The position numbers were made by a program, and so were the translations under genes. Shown here in pieces: positions 1-7,114 of a DNA stretch of 8,766 nt (within the stretch, counting starts at the first letter, position 1; each line of letters opens with the position of its first letter). The stretch covers positions 1 through 8,766 of the forward strand of contig CAZSMK010000046.1 of assembly GCA_964608095.1 (NCBI GenBank), written 5' to 3'. The notes beneath the pieces are model-generated. The model was not told where the DNA came from and did no database searches. It saw only the letters and a list, made by a program, of their open reading frames with translations. This stretch comes from CAZSMK01 sp964608095 (lineage in GTDB: Bacteria > Sumerlaeota > Sumerlaeia > MWCT01 > JAGHBZ01).

Positions 1-260
1 GGGGTCTCGGTCGCAACCGGCGTCGGCGTTGGGGTCTCGGTCGCAACCGGCGTCGGCGTCGGGGGATCGGTAGGCGTTGGCGTCGGTGTATCGGTAGGCG
101 TAGGCGTGGGCGTATCCGTCGGGATAGGTGTTGGGGTATCCGTCGGTGTAGGTGTGGGTGTATCGGTTGGCGTTGGTGTTGGCGTATCCGTCGGCATCGG
201 CGTCGGCGTATCCGTCGGTGTCGGAGTAGGAGTTTCAGTAGGAACCGGCGTCGGCGTCGG
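1..260 (-). repeat. Pro-Thr linker 2, built of ~24-base (PTPTPTDT) and 30-base tandem units
   Basis: Read on the minus strand this codes for residues 948 onward of the peptidase and continues past the window edge. The repeating unit is eight residues, TDTPTPTP with occasional M, I or E replacements. At the left edge it becomes a ten-residue unit, TETPTPTPVA, present twice. The two 30-base DNA copies at 1-30 and 31-60 differ only in their last base, so this duplication is recent, whereas the 24-base units differ at many third positions. Such stretches act as extended, often glycosylated spacers between a catalytic domain and a surface-binding or anchoring module. Confidence 0.92.
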
Positions 261-3101
261 CTGCACTGAACCCTGGCTTACAATGTACATATCATCTATA
301 GAAATCGTATCCAGGTTCATGTTTCCCTCAGATCGATCTGTGTCCTCTACCCGGACATACATGGTCCCAAAAATATCCTCGGGAAAAACAAATGTCTGAT
401 ACGAGTCGTCATCTATGGTTTTTGTTAGCGTCAACATAGGGGTATAGGAAATATCGTCGATGGAATAAGAGAAGAGGAAGTTATCACTGTCAGAGGTCGC
501 GGTCTTGTGTGCATCGATATAGAAAATATAGCCTATGCCGCGCAAGACGGAGAATGTCCAGACATGGCTGAGTTCATCGTGTTGTTTTGGCGGTGGACCT
601 TCTTCACGGACCGCCTCGGTCAGTTCCTCATATATATCATTCTGGCTGTGGGTATCGGTATAGTCGCCGCTGGTGATAGAGCCAATGACTGTGTAGTAAT
701 CCGCGGTTGCCCTGTTAACTACATCGGTCTCAACCGGTGTAGGTGTGGGTGTAGGCGTAGGCGTCGGTGTGGGTGTCGGGGTCAACACGGTCAGCTCGAC
801 CGCGCGTTGATGTGCCGCACTGGTTGTGGTATTGGTAAAAACCACCGAGCCGCTGTACACACCCGGACTCAACGTATTGGCATTGGAATTGATCGACACG
901 GTAGATTGCGTCGATGAGTCGCCCGGAATACTGCCACTGTCGGGACTTACCGTTATCCATCCTTGATTTGCAGAAGCAGTCCACGAGATTGATGAGGTAT
1001 CGATATTTGAAAGCGTATATATTATTGACTCAGGAGAGAAAGGACCGCCCTCGGCTCCGCTTGATTCAAGACCATCCTCCGGTGAAACGACGAGCGAATC
1101 CGCCTGGTGACGCGATATATTCGCCTTTGGGTCGCCGTAAAGATTGAAGTCGAACTTGTTCATCCATGATGCCGAGTCCCACCCGTCGCCCATGGCTGCT
1201 TTTTGCAGATAAAGCGCAGAAGCCCCGTCTTCTTCGTTTGTTATACGGTCGCACCAATAATAACCGATACTTGCGTTGTCGGAATAGGTGAGCATAGGGT
1301 CTGTCCAACCGAGGGCGTACCACGAGACCCTTGTCGCGGAGACCGTGGCAATCCCTCCTTGTTTAAGCACCGAATAGGCAAGATTGTCTGAAACGTCCGG
1401 GTAGGCGCAATCACATGAAATGCCGAACACAAAGCTTGGTTTAGAATCGTTGAGCACAGTCTCATCGCCGCTGGCGAAAAACGTATCCCACGCCATCTCA
1501 TCCCATTCAGGCACTCCATCGCCGTCATCGCTTGCCCAATATTTTCGATAGGCACCCGTATCACTTCCATGCCCCCACCAGCAGACCAAGCCATACCCAT
1601 TCGCCCATTCGCTCTTGACGTTTGCGTTGGTCAAGGCGGCGTCGCATGTGTAAGGACAGGGGTTCAGACCTGCTTTTTCATAAAGCGTGTACGATGTGTA
1701 CCCCCGTGATGAGAGGTAACCGTTCATCATATCAATGGCGAGTTCTGCGCCGTCGGTGCGAGGATAACGGCTTCGATCTTCGTTATAGTAATTGGAAGTC
1801 GCCTCAGGAAGAAGTGCGGTTTTTCGCCAGCTGATATCTCCTCCATCGTTATCATAATTTATGATTTTTTGCAGAATCGAGTCGAGCGTCGAGTACGAGG
1901 CGTTATAAACAGGAATTCTGCCCACAAAAACCTCAGCGGCGAAGTCCACGCCACCGGTACCGCTATCGCCGTTATATTCTCCGTAATTCTGGTCGCCGTC
2001 CAGGTCCCAGTTGCCCGTAAGGTCGGCATAAAAATAATCAGTCGGCGACTCCCGGTACGAGGATTCCTGATATCGAGGCCAGCACATCTTCATAGGCACA
2101 TCCCCTGAAGTGGGGTGCGGATTACCAATTAAAAGCACCCACTGGATACTCATGGCAGCATAATTGTTTTTTAGCCATTCGCGTATCTTTTCCGCTGTTC
2201 CGTTCGGCGCCTGCCCCGTCAAGGTTCCGTAATCGTCCTCTGTTACGACGAGGACGGAATGACCGAGAAGTGTCTTGTGCGTTACGAACTGTGAGAGTTT
2301 TGTACTGCCGCTTTCTATTGCATTTGTGGTTATGATGACATAATCGTAGATTTGACCCGGCGCAGGTTCTTCCGACAATCCCTTCTCGTACCATGTGGAC
2401 GCCATCGAGTAATTCGCAAATTGTTCCTCGGCAACGTAATCAAGCGCAGTGTCTTCCGCAAGTTTCTTATACTCAGCCATGGCATCCGGACTTGTGGAAA
2501 ATGTCAGGCGGAATCGGATCCGTCGGTTTGCTTTGAGTCGACCCTGGACAGGATTATACTGGAAAGGATGAAACGTTAGTCGGACAAATACCCATTTGCG
2601 CATCCGCGATATGGTAGAAATCTCGACCGGCGCGGCGGGAAACCACCGGTCCACTTCGTAGACTTTCGTGTTTTTGTTGTTCTTTAAAAAAGGCTTGTTT
2701 TCGCCCCATTCGATGATAACGCGGTCGGAGTTGGGAACTTGGAGTGCGGCAGGCGGTGCAGGTGGAATCTCGTATCGACCCGGTTGCGGCGCATCTTTTA
2801 TATCCTCGACCTCCACGCGCACACTCGATATGTCCACTCCCGGTGGCAGGGCAATATCAAGGGTCTCGACAGGGAGAAATGGATTACCCGGTTTGCCTGC
2901 ATACTTGACGTCGGGATAATGAACAACATGGCGCGCCCCGGCTTCGTCCGGCTTTATTGTCCAGTGCGCCGGTCCCTTGAACTCTGCTTGAATCTGGGCG
3001 CCGTCGAACGACCAGTTTTCTACCGTCCCACTCGCAGGTAAAACCGTGGTAATGATACAAAGAATGAATGCACTTATATAAAGCCGCAAATACGATCTCA
3101 C
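1..3101 (-). CDS. Secreted gingipain-type (family C25) cysteine peptidase with BACON-like and Pro-Thr-rich modules, partial (3' end beyond window)
   Basis: The minus-strand frame is open from a GTG at 3101 to the window edge: 1033 codons, C-terminus missing. GTG was chosen because an in-frame stop lies a few codons upstream and AGGA sits 9 bases before it. Residues 1-25 form a signal peptide (hydrophobic 7-21, likely cleavage after ASG). Residues ~65-200 resemble the C25 propeptide (GKPGNPFLPVETLDIALPPG). Residues ~250-665 form the peptidase domain: DYVIITT at 253, VLLIGNP at 322, TDYFYADLTGNWD at 354, VFVGRIPV at 391, CWWGHG with His511, and FGISCDC with Cys563. His511 and Cys563 fit the C25 catalytic pair; Cys565 is nearby. 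DLDGDQN at 366-372 could bind calcium. A BACON-like domain (~691-773), a Pro-Thr linker, a beta-sandwich (~791-942, VRVEDTDRSEGN) and a second Pro-Thr linker follow. The product is probably exported and activated by propeptide removal; the surface anchor, if any, lies outside. Family call is firm; substrate is unknown. Confidence 0.9.
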   Translation of the reverse strand, partial: MRSYLRLYISAFILCIITTVLPASGTVENWSFDGAQIQAEFKGPAHWTIKPDEAGARHVVHYPDVKYAGKPGNPFLPVETLDIALPPGVDISSVRVEVEDIKDAPQPGRYEIPPAPPAALQVPNSDRVIIEWGENKPFLKNNKNTKVYEVDRWFPAAPVEISTISRMRKWVFVRLTFHPFQYNPVQGRLKANRRIRFRLTFSTSPDAMAEYKKLAEDTALDYVAEEQFANYSMASTWYEKGLSEEPAPGQIYDYVIITTNAIESGSTKLSQFVTHKTLLGHSVLVVTEDDYGTLTGQAPNGTAEKIREWLKNNYAAMSIQWVLLIGNPHPTSGDVPMKMCWPRYQESSYRESPTDYFYADLTGNWDLDGDQNYGEYNGDSGTGGVDFAAEVFVGRIPVYNASYSTLDSILQKIINYDNDGGDISWRKTALLPEATSNYYNEDRSRYPRTDGAELAIDMMNGYLSSRGYTSYTLYEKAGLNPCPYTCDAALTNANVKSEWANGYGLVCWWGHGSDTGAYRKYWASDDGDGVPEWDEMAWDTFFASGDETVLNDSKPSFVFGISCDCAYPDVSDNLAYSVLKQGGIATVSATRVSWYALGWTDPMLTYSDNASIGYYWCDRITNEEDGASALYLQKAAMGDGWDSASWMNKFDFNLYGDPKANISRHQADSLVVSPEDGLESSGAEGGPFSPESIIYTLSNIDTSSISWTASANQGWITVSPDSGSIPGDSSTQSTVSINSNANTLSPGVYSGSVVFTNTTTSAAHQRAVELTVLTPTPTPTPTPTPTPTPVETDVVNRATADYYTVIGSITSGDYTDTHSQNDIYEELTEAVREEGPPPKQHDELSHVWTFSVLRGIGYIFYIDAHKTATSDSDNFLFSYSIDDISYTPMLTLTKTIDDDSYQTFVFPEDIFGTMYVRVEDTDRSEGNMNLDTISIDDMYIVSQGSVQPTPTPVPTETPTPTPTDTPTPMPTDTPTPTPTDTPTPTPTDTPTPIPTDTPTPTPTDTPTPTPTDPPTPTPVATETPTPTPVATET
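276..731 (-). other. Second beta-sandwich module between the two Pro-Thr linkers
   Basis: Residues ~791-942 run from VETDVVNRATADYYTVIGSI to IDDMYIVSQ. Features are an early GDYTDTHSQNDIYEELTEA stretch, a central HVWTFSV strand, DNFLFSYSIDD, and a closing TMYVRVEDTDRSEGN with an LDTISIDDMYI tail. I have seen this GTVYVRV-DTDR...LDT...MYI pattern in multidomain secreted proteins of environmental bacteria and archaea. I cannot name a curated family. It is probably a jelly-roll, carbohydrate-binding-like module, which is inference. Confidence 0.55.
735..782 (-). repeat. Pro-Thr linker 1 of the C25 peptidase
   Basis: Eight uninterrupted Thr-Pro pairs (residues 774-789) separate the BACON-like domain from the following beta-sandwich module. 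The threonine codons alternate among ACG, ACA and ACC and the proline codons among CCG, CCT and CCC. The stretch is therefore maintained at the protein level and is not a pure DNA microsatellite. Confidence 0.88.
783..1031 (-). other. BACON-like beta-sandwich domain inside the C25 protein
   Basis: Residues ~691-773 contain the hallmarks of BACON-type domains: a SWTASANQGWITVSPDSG stretch (W707 and W715), then a Ser/Thr-rich strand, then LSPGVYSGSVVFTN and a closing strand ending in ELTV. These domains usually bind carbohydrate or mucin or act as spacers in secreted enzymes. The region is followed directly by Pro-Thr linker 1. The call rests on pattern recognition without a profile search. Confidence 0.75.
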
Positions 3102-3110
3102 AATCTTCGT

Positions 3111-3114
3111 TCCT
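3111..3114 (-). promoter_or_regulatory. Ribosome binding site of the C25 peptidase
   Basis: AGGA on the minus strand lies 9 bases before the GTG at 3101. It decides the start: an in-frame TGA lies about a dozen codons upstream, and no ATG, GTG or TTG occurs between that stop and this GTG. Confidence 0.65.
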
Positions 3115-3153
3115 GATATCCTTCTTCGGATATATCACTTTCTGAAGAATTCT

Positions 3154-3180
3154 ATTATAGAGCAAACGTCATTATGGCAA
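3154..3180 (-). promoter_or_regulatory. Sigma70-like promoter for the C25 peptidase
   Basis: The minus strand reads TTGCCA (3175-3180), a 15-base spacer, then a perfect TATAAT (3154-3159). The start of transcription would fall near 3147, leaving a leader of about 45 bases before the GTG. The spacer is two bases shorter than ideal, so the -35 assignment is less certain than the -10. Confidence 0.5.
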
Positions 3181-3305
3181 AGTTACACTATGAGGTCAAT
3201 ATCCACGTGAATAATCGAGATTGGGACACAAGCGACAGTGGAGACATAAACCACTATATCTTTGAATGAGTCCATGGGCTTCGTCAGGACTATATGTATC
3301 CTCTA

Positions 3306-3321
3306 CAGGCAAAGTTGCCTG
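3306..3321. promoter_or_regulatory. Operator-like dyad CAGGCAA-AG-TTGCCTG
   Basis: There are two perfect 7-base arms with a 2-base centre. Related half-sites recur downstream in direct orientation: CAGGCAG at 3380-3386 and CAGGCAA at 3393-3399. It lies within the divergent region, about 270 bases before the membrane-protein start, so it may be a binding site for a dimeric regulator. The regulator is unknown. Confidence 0.35.
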
Positions 3322-3362
3322 CGGTACGCGCGCACAAACGAGTTTTCAGGGGGGAATCGACA

Positions 3363-3581
3363 ATGACTATGAGTTCACCCAGGCAGAATGCGCAGGCAAG
3401 CGTGCGTAAGGTACGAACCTCCTTGAAATTTTCTAACACTACCTTTTCGTTTTGGATACAGTCACCTAATCTAAAGCAGGCTGGACTTATGGTCGAAAAG
3501 CTTACTATTGGACATGTTGGTTATCATGTGCGACGATTCAACCTATCAAAAAAAGAACGTGGAAGGAGAATGGGACTATGA
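3363..3581 (+). CDS. Doubtful small ORF, 72 residues, basic, no recognised family
   Basis: ATG at 3363 is preceded by a run of G (3350-3355), an imperfect ribosome site. The stop codon at 3579-3581 overlaps the ATG of the following gene as ATGA, the arrangement seen in translationally coupled pairs. The product would be strongly basic, with no signal peptide, no membrane segment and no motif that I recognise. The overlap may be coincidental, since the downstream gene has its own excellent ribosome site within this ORF. More likely non-coding than coding. Confidence 0.2.
   Translation: MTMSSPRQNAQASVRKVRTSLKFSNTTFSFWIQSPNLKQAGLMVEKLTIGHVGYHVRRFNLSKKERGRRMGL
3561..3568 (+). promoter_or_regulatory. 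Strong ribosome binding site of the polytopic membrane protein
   Basis: GGAAGGAG ends 9 bases before the ATG at 3578. It is the best Shine-Dalgarno match in the window and settles that start. Confidence 0.8.
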
Positions 3582-5470
3582 AAAAAATAAATATGCTCGA
3601 GGTGGTGGGAACCGGTCTGTTCATCGTTATGCTCGCCATTGCCTTTATTGTTATGTTGGCGACCTACCTCAACGAACCCTCGAACATTCAATTCGTACTT
3701 ACAATTATCACGGGACTCATAATCATCGGCATGCTTGTCTATGTATACTGGGTAGTTCTTCGACCGGTACCTTCCGAAACGCTTTTCCCGTTTTACTTCA
3801 TCTTTATCCAGAAAATGGTCTTCCTTACAGGAATAGTAACGTTGTGTGCCGGTGTCGGGCTTGTCCTTACGTTAGTGGCGAAATCTCAGGATGCATACAA
3901 ACCGATCTTTCTTGCTGCGTGGTTCGTAATCGGTGTATTCGCGCTAACGGTCATGATCGGGCGTATCAAAATGTTGAAATCTACAGACGTCTATAAGACT
4001 ATAGACAACAGAATTAAAAGCGCCGACTTAGAGATACACTTAGGCGGTCGTCCCGACTCTCACGCCCCGGCGCCTATCATCAAGAAGATGGGACTTTCAA
4101 ACGTGTTCTGGTTCTGGGGAACTGCCGCGCTTTTTCTCGTTATTGGCATTGCCCTACTCGTCGTCGTTGTCCTCTCGCTCGCTACCGCTAAATGGAGCGC
4201 TTTCTTGCTTGTCCCGTTGCTTTTCGGAATCGCCCTCACCCTTTTTTCGCTCTATGCCTTTTCATACCTTTTTGAAATTCTGCTTGGAAAGACAATCCTG
4301 CCGGGCTTTTTGAAAAAAAACGCTTTTGTATCTATCTTCACCAAGCCGTTGATTTCCGAAACCAAAGCGACCGGACATCTCCTCATATATGCAGTGGTCC
4401 TTATCGTGGTTTTGACATTCTCGATGGCATTTTTGTTCAACGCCATCCGCGACTTGTCGTTCGATATCCTTTCCGTCTTACACTTCATCGGAGCGATATT
4501 CTGCGCATTCATCGGGTTCAGCATCGTGGTAACTATTCTTTCGGAACATCAAAAACTCAAGAAACGCCGTAAACCTGTCTTTGACCAGAGAACCATCCTT
4601 TCGCTCCAGAAAGGACTCCTCGTCATGGGACATTTATTCGGGTACGGCGTGATACTGGGCGGTCTTGTCGTCATCCTTGAACTTGGTGGAGGCAGGCTGA
4701 CGCTATCGCTCGGTAAATTCGAGACAGGAATCCCTTGGTTGCCTGTACTCTGGGTCTGGTTGACGGTTTCCGACCTGTCACTTTTTCATCAACAAAGCCG
4801 GGAATTTCATCCCCCGCGGTGGTCGCTTCCGTTTCCGGTCAATCTCACCAATCTTATTTCCAAACCCTTTGAAAGCATCAAGGTTCTAAATCTGATGTGG
4901 CTGATTTCAAAGCTGCTCGAAAAAATAATCCTTGCCGTGGCTGGTTTTTTACGGCTCGACGTCGGGCTGGCGAAACGCCGTCGCTACACCCTGCCGGAGG
5001 CGCAAGCTCTCGCCGAACCGGTTGCTGTTCAACGCGATAAAGACGCCTTTCTTTTTGCGCTCCGAAGCGGCGCAGAAGGCATCTCGCTCGACGACCAACA
5101 AGCCGACGGATGGATATTTTCCTATTATCTTCCGAGCAAAAAGAAATCGCTCGAGGTGGTGGTGTCGGGTGGAAAGACGCGCACACGACGGAGCAAACCT
5201 TTTCCGGGCGAACCGCCGGCTCGCCTTTCTCCTTCACAAATAGACCCATCGCAAGCTTTGCAAAAAACGAAAGAGCATCTCCAGCAGATATATGCAAACC
5301 CTGAAGAAGAACTTCTTACCATGTTTCTCTACCTTCCCGCGTCAGGATATCATGATGAACTTGTTGACCTAAGCCAAATACCGGAGCAGCTATCCTGGCT
5401 CGTACGCGTGTTCGATCAGGATATGGAACATGTAAAAGATATCTTTGTTGACGCGAAAGATGGGGTATAA
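3578..5470 (+). CDS. Polytopic membrane protein with two C-terminal PepSY-like domains, function unknown
   Basis: The 630-residue product starts at the ATG set by the AAGGAG site. Ten membrane segments are visible at about 8-30, 36-60, 71-100, 108-129, 175-201, 206-235, 266-289, 297-321, 345-368 and 385-404, plus an amphipathic or membrane stretch at 437-458. Lys/Arg-rich loops (127-170, 238-264, 323-338, and KRRR at 466-469) all fall on one side, which puts the C-terminus in the cytoplasm if there are ten segments. Residues ~480-532 (Ala-rich helix, then DGWIFSYYLPSKKKSLEVVVSGG) look like one PepSY unit. Residues ~555-630 (SQALQKTKEHL, then SWLVRVFDQD, then DIFVDAKDGV) look like a second, ending exactly where PepSY domains usually end. 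PepSY domains are known as peptidase propeptide or regulatory modules. I do not recognise the membrane part. It is divergent from the C25 peptidase and convergent with the glycosyltransferase gene, with a 34-base gap. Confidence 0.88.
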   Translation: MKKINMLEVVGTGLFIVMLAIAFIVMLATYLNEPSNIQFVLTIITGLIIIGMLVYVYWVVLRPVPSETLFPFYFIFIQKMVFLTGIVTLCAGVGLVLTLVAKSQDAYKPIFLAAWFVIGVFALTVMIGRIKMLKSTDVYKTIDNRIKSADLEIHLGGRPDSHAPAPIIKKMGLSNVFWFWGTAALFLVIGIALLVVVVLSLATAKWSAFLLVPLLFGIALTLFSLYAFSYLFEILLGKTILPGFLKKNAFVSIFTKPLISETKATGHLLIYAVVLIVVLTFSMAFLFNAIRDLSFDILSVLHFIGAIFCAFIGFSIVVTILSEHQKLKKRRKPVFDQRTILSLQKGLLVMGHLFGYGVILGGLVVILELGGGRLTLSLGKFETGIPWLPVLWVWLTVSDLSLFHQQSREFHPPRWSLPFPVNLTNLISKPFESIKVLNLMWLISKLLEKIILAVAGFLRLDVGLAKRRRYTLPEAQALAEPVAVQRDKDAFLFALRSGAEGISLDDQQADGWIFSYYLPSKKKSLEVVVSGGKTRTRRSKPFPGEPPARLSPSQIDPSQALQKTKEHLQQIYANPEEELLTMFLYLPASGYHDELVDLSQIPEQLSWLVRVFDQDMEHVKDIFVDAKDGV

Positions 5471-5504
5471 ATAGATTTTCGCCAGAATAAACGGTTGAGA
5501 CTGC

Positions 5505-7067
5505 TTAACGCCGTGCAGGTTGGATCGGGATAAAACGTACCCGCGTGATTACTTCCCCGAGCGATTGACTGATTGTCTCGCGCTCCTCAAAACCTTCCGC
5601 GACAAGGATTGCGTTGAACAAGGCTCTTTCTTCTGCTTCCACAATATCACGGCTTGAAGGAATCGTGGGAAGAACGGTCTTCCCTGAATAATAGGCACAT
5701 TGAAGAAACGTACCGAAAGCCCCGTTCCAGACTATGCCATCCTGCGTCACCGAAGACAGCTCCTTCATTTTATATCTTAAATCGCCGTAGTCGTACTCTT
5801 TTGAAATATCCCTGAGCGCGGATTTACTTCCGGCTTCTCCAATGATGTGTATCGACTCTCGTGTCATGACTGCAAAACTCACAATGAAGATAAATATTAG
5901 AAATGTCCTGATAGTAAGACGATATATCCCCTGAGATTTAATCTGCGCGAATTCGGAGAAAATCAGGACACTTGCTATGATGAAGACTGCAGGATACGCC
6001 GGCATACAATAGAACTTCATCTTCGTCACTGTGAGTGAATAAAGCACAAAAACCGTAATTACCCATACACTCAGAATCCGAAGCGCCGTTTCTCCACTTC
6101 GCCACACTGAGAAACCAATCGCGCCTATTATGCCCAGGCCGATCAGGCTTCCTGTGGTATCGTCCAGGCTCAATACCATATCCGATAGGCGTTCGAAATG
6201 ATAAAGCAGCCCGCCTTCGTGCCCTTCGAGGGCTTCAAAAAGATGACGAATAGCAAAATCACGCACAAATCGGGATTCTTCCGGAAAGCGTACGGCGATG
6301 TACGTCATCCATGGTAAGGCGATAGAAGCACCGAGACAGAACCAAAGAAAAGAGCGGAAGAGTGATTTTTGTGTTTTCCTCCCACTGGAAAGGCTGTGTC
6401 GTTGTAAGAAAAGCGAAAACATTAGAGGGACAACTAAAGGCAAAGCCGCAAAGCCTTTTGTCAGGACGGCAAGTCCCGCAAGCACACCGCTTAACAAGTA
6501 GTATCGGTTGCGTCTGTTGTCGCCCCCTTCCCGCATTGCATAAAGCATGAAGAGAATCGAGGAAGTCGATAGCACGCAGAGCCAGACGTCAGGGTGGTCT
6601 GATGCTTTCAATCCGCCGACGAGGGTCAGGGGCGCGGGACATACCGCCCACATAAGCGCGGTGACCAGTCCCGCGATGCTTCCACCGAGTAACCTGCCGA
6701 GAAACCCGACAAGGAAAATAAGGAACGCATCTGCGAGGATGGAGGGCAAGCGGAGAAAGAATTCATGATCGCCGAAGATACGCAACGATAGCGCTATCAG
6801 CCACATCGAGAAAGGCGGCTTGTTCAACCATACACGCGTCTGAAGCCAGAAATGCGTCTGGTACTTCTCCGGACAGTCTTTCAACAAGAGAGGCTCGAAC
6901 GGGTCTTCAATGAAATTCTTAGCGACCAGTGAATGAAACGATTCATCCCACTTGGTAATGTATTCATGGAGAGAAACGCTCACTCTCAGAGCCAATCCTA
7001 CAAGTACGACGAATACTAATATCAGCAAAAAATATTTATCACGCGAGGGTTTTGAATTCATCTTCAT
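5505..7067 (-). CDS. Family 39 glycosyltransferase (PMT/ArnT-like, GT-C fold)
   Basis: The product has about 520 residues. From the ATG at 7067, a membrane helix at ~12-28 leads into WDESFHSLVAKNF with the Asp-Glu pair (residues 41-42) that serves as the catalytic or metal site in PMT/ArnT proteins. LNKPPFSMWLIAL, RIFGDHEFFLRLPSILAD, LAGLAVLTKG and TVTKMKFYCMPAYPAVF are further GT-C landmarks. Alternating hydrophobic helices fill the middle, and the last ~110 residues form a soluble, presumably periplasmic, tail. The expected reaction is transfer of a sugar from polyprenyl phosphate to a lipid, glycan or protein acceptor on the outer face of the inner membrane; the acceptor cannot be read from sequence. 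The start is uncertain: GTG 7076 and ATG 7061 are alternatives, and none has a good ribosome site. It lies 38 bases downstream of another GT-C gene and is likely cotranscribed with it. Confidence 0.9.
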   Translation of the reverse strand: MKMNSKPSRDKYFLLILVFVVLVGLALRVSVSLHEYITKWDESFHSLVAKNFIEDPFEPLLLKDCPEKYQTHFWLQTRVWLNKPPFSMWLIALSLRIFGDHEFFLRLPSILADAFLIFLVGFLGRLLGGSIAGLVTALMWAVCPAPLTLVGGLKASDHPDVWLCVLSTSSILFMLYAMREGGDNRRNRYYLLSGVLAGLAVLTKGFAALPLVVPLMFSLFLQRHSLSSGRKTQKSLFRSFLWFCLGASIALPWMTYIAVRFPEESRFVRDFAIRHLFEALEGHEGGLLYHFERLSDMVLSLDDTTGSLIGLGIIGAIGFSVWRSGETALRILSVWVITVFVLYSLTVTKMKFYCMPAYPAVFIIASVLIFSEFAQIKSQGIYRLTIRTFLIFIFIVSFAVMTRESIHIIGEAGSKSALRDISKEYDYGDLRYKMKELSSVTQDGIVWNGAFGTFLQCAYYSGKTVLPTIPSSRDIVEAEERALFNAILVAEGFEERETISQSLGEVITRVRFIPIQPARR

Positions 7068-7114
7068 GAGTCGCACTTTACCATTTTTATGAGAAAAATC
7101 GGTTATGCGCTTGC

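Larger units (their letters stand above)
3102..3577. other. Divergent intergenic region between peptidase and membrane-protein genes
   Basis: These 476 bases separate two divergently transcribed genes. They hold the peptidase promoter, the CAGGCAA dyad at 3306-3321 and a weak small ORF at 3363-3581. I found no convincing plus-strand promoter: TTGAAT at 3262 and TTGAAA at 3423 lack a well-spaced -10. No terminator-like hairpin with a T run is visible. Confidence 0.7.

Noticed and set aside
106..399. Plus-strand frame coding for a Gly-Val/Ser-Val repeat protein
   Set aside because: It is the antisense reading of the Pro-Thr linker of the peptidase; the minus frame has a full multidomain protein around it.
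507..2579. Several plus-strand and other minus-strand open frames of 60-140 codons
   Set aside because: All lie inside the continuous 1033-codon peptidase frame, lack ribosome sites and have Arg/Cys-rich antisense-like composition.
2884..3165. Minus-strand 93-codon frame overlapping the peptidase start
   Set aside because: It overlaps the signal peptide and propeptide in another frame and shows no domain; the peptidase frame has the signal peptide, ribosome site and promoter.
3508..3996. Plus-strand 162-codon frame
   Set aside because: It is an out-of-frame shadow of the first 140 residues of the membrane protein, with no ribosome site and an improbable Cys/His/Arg-rich composition.
4878..5297. 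Minus-strand 139-codon frame opposite the PepSY-like region
   Set aside because: Antisense shadow of the 630-residue gene without ribosome site or recognisable domain.
5471..5504. Bidirectional terminator between the convergent membrane-protein and glycosyltransferase genes
   Set aside because: I looked for a GC-rich stem followed by a T run on either strand and found none in the 34-base gap.
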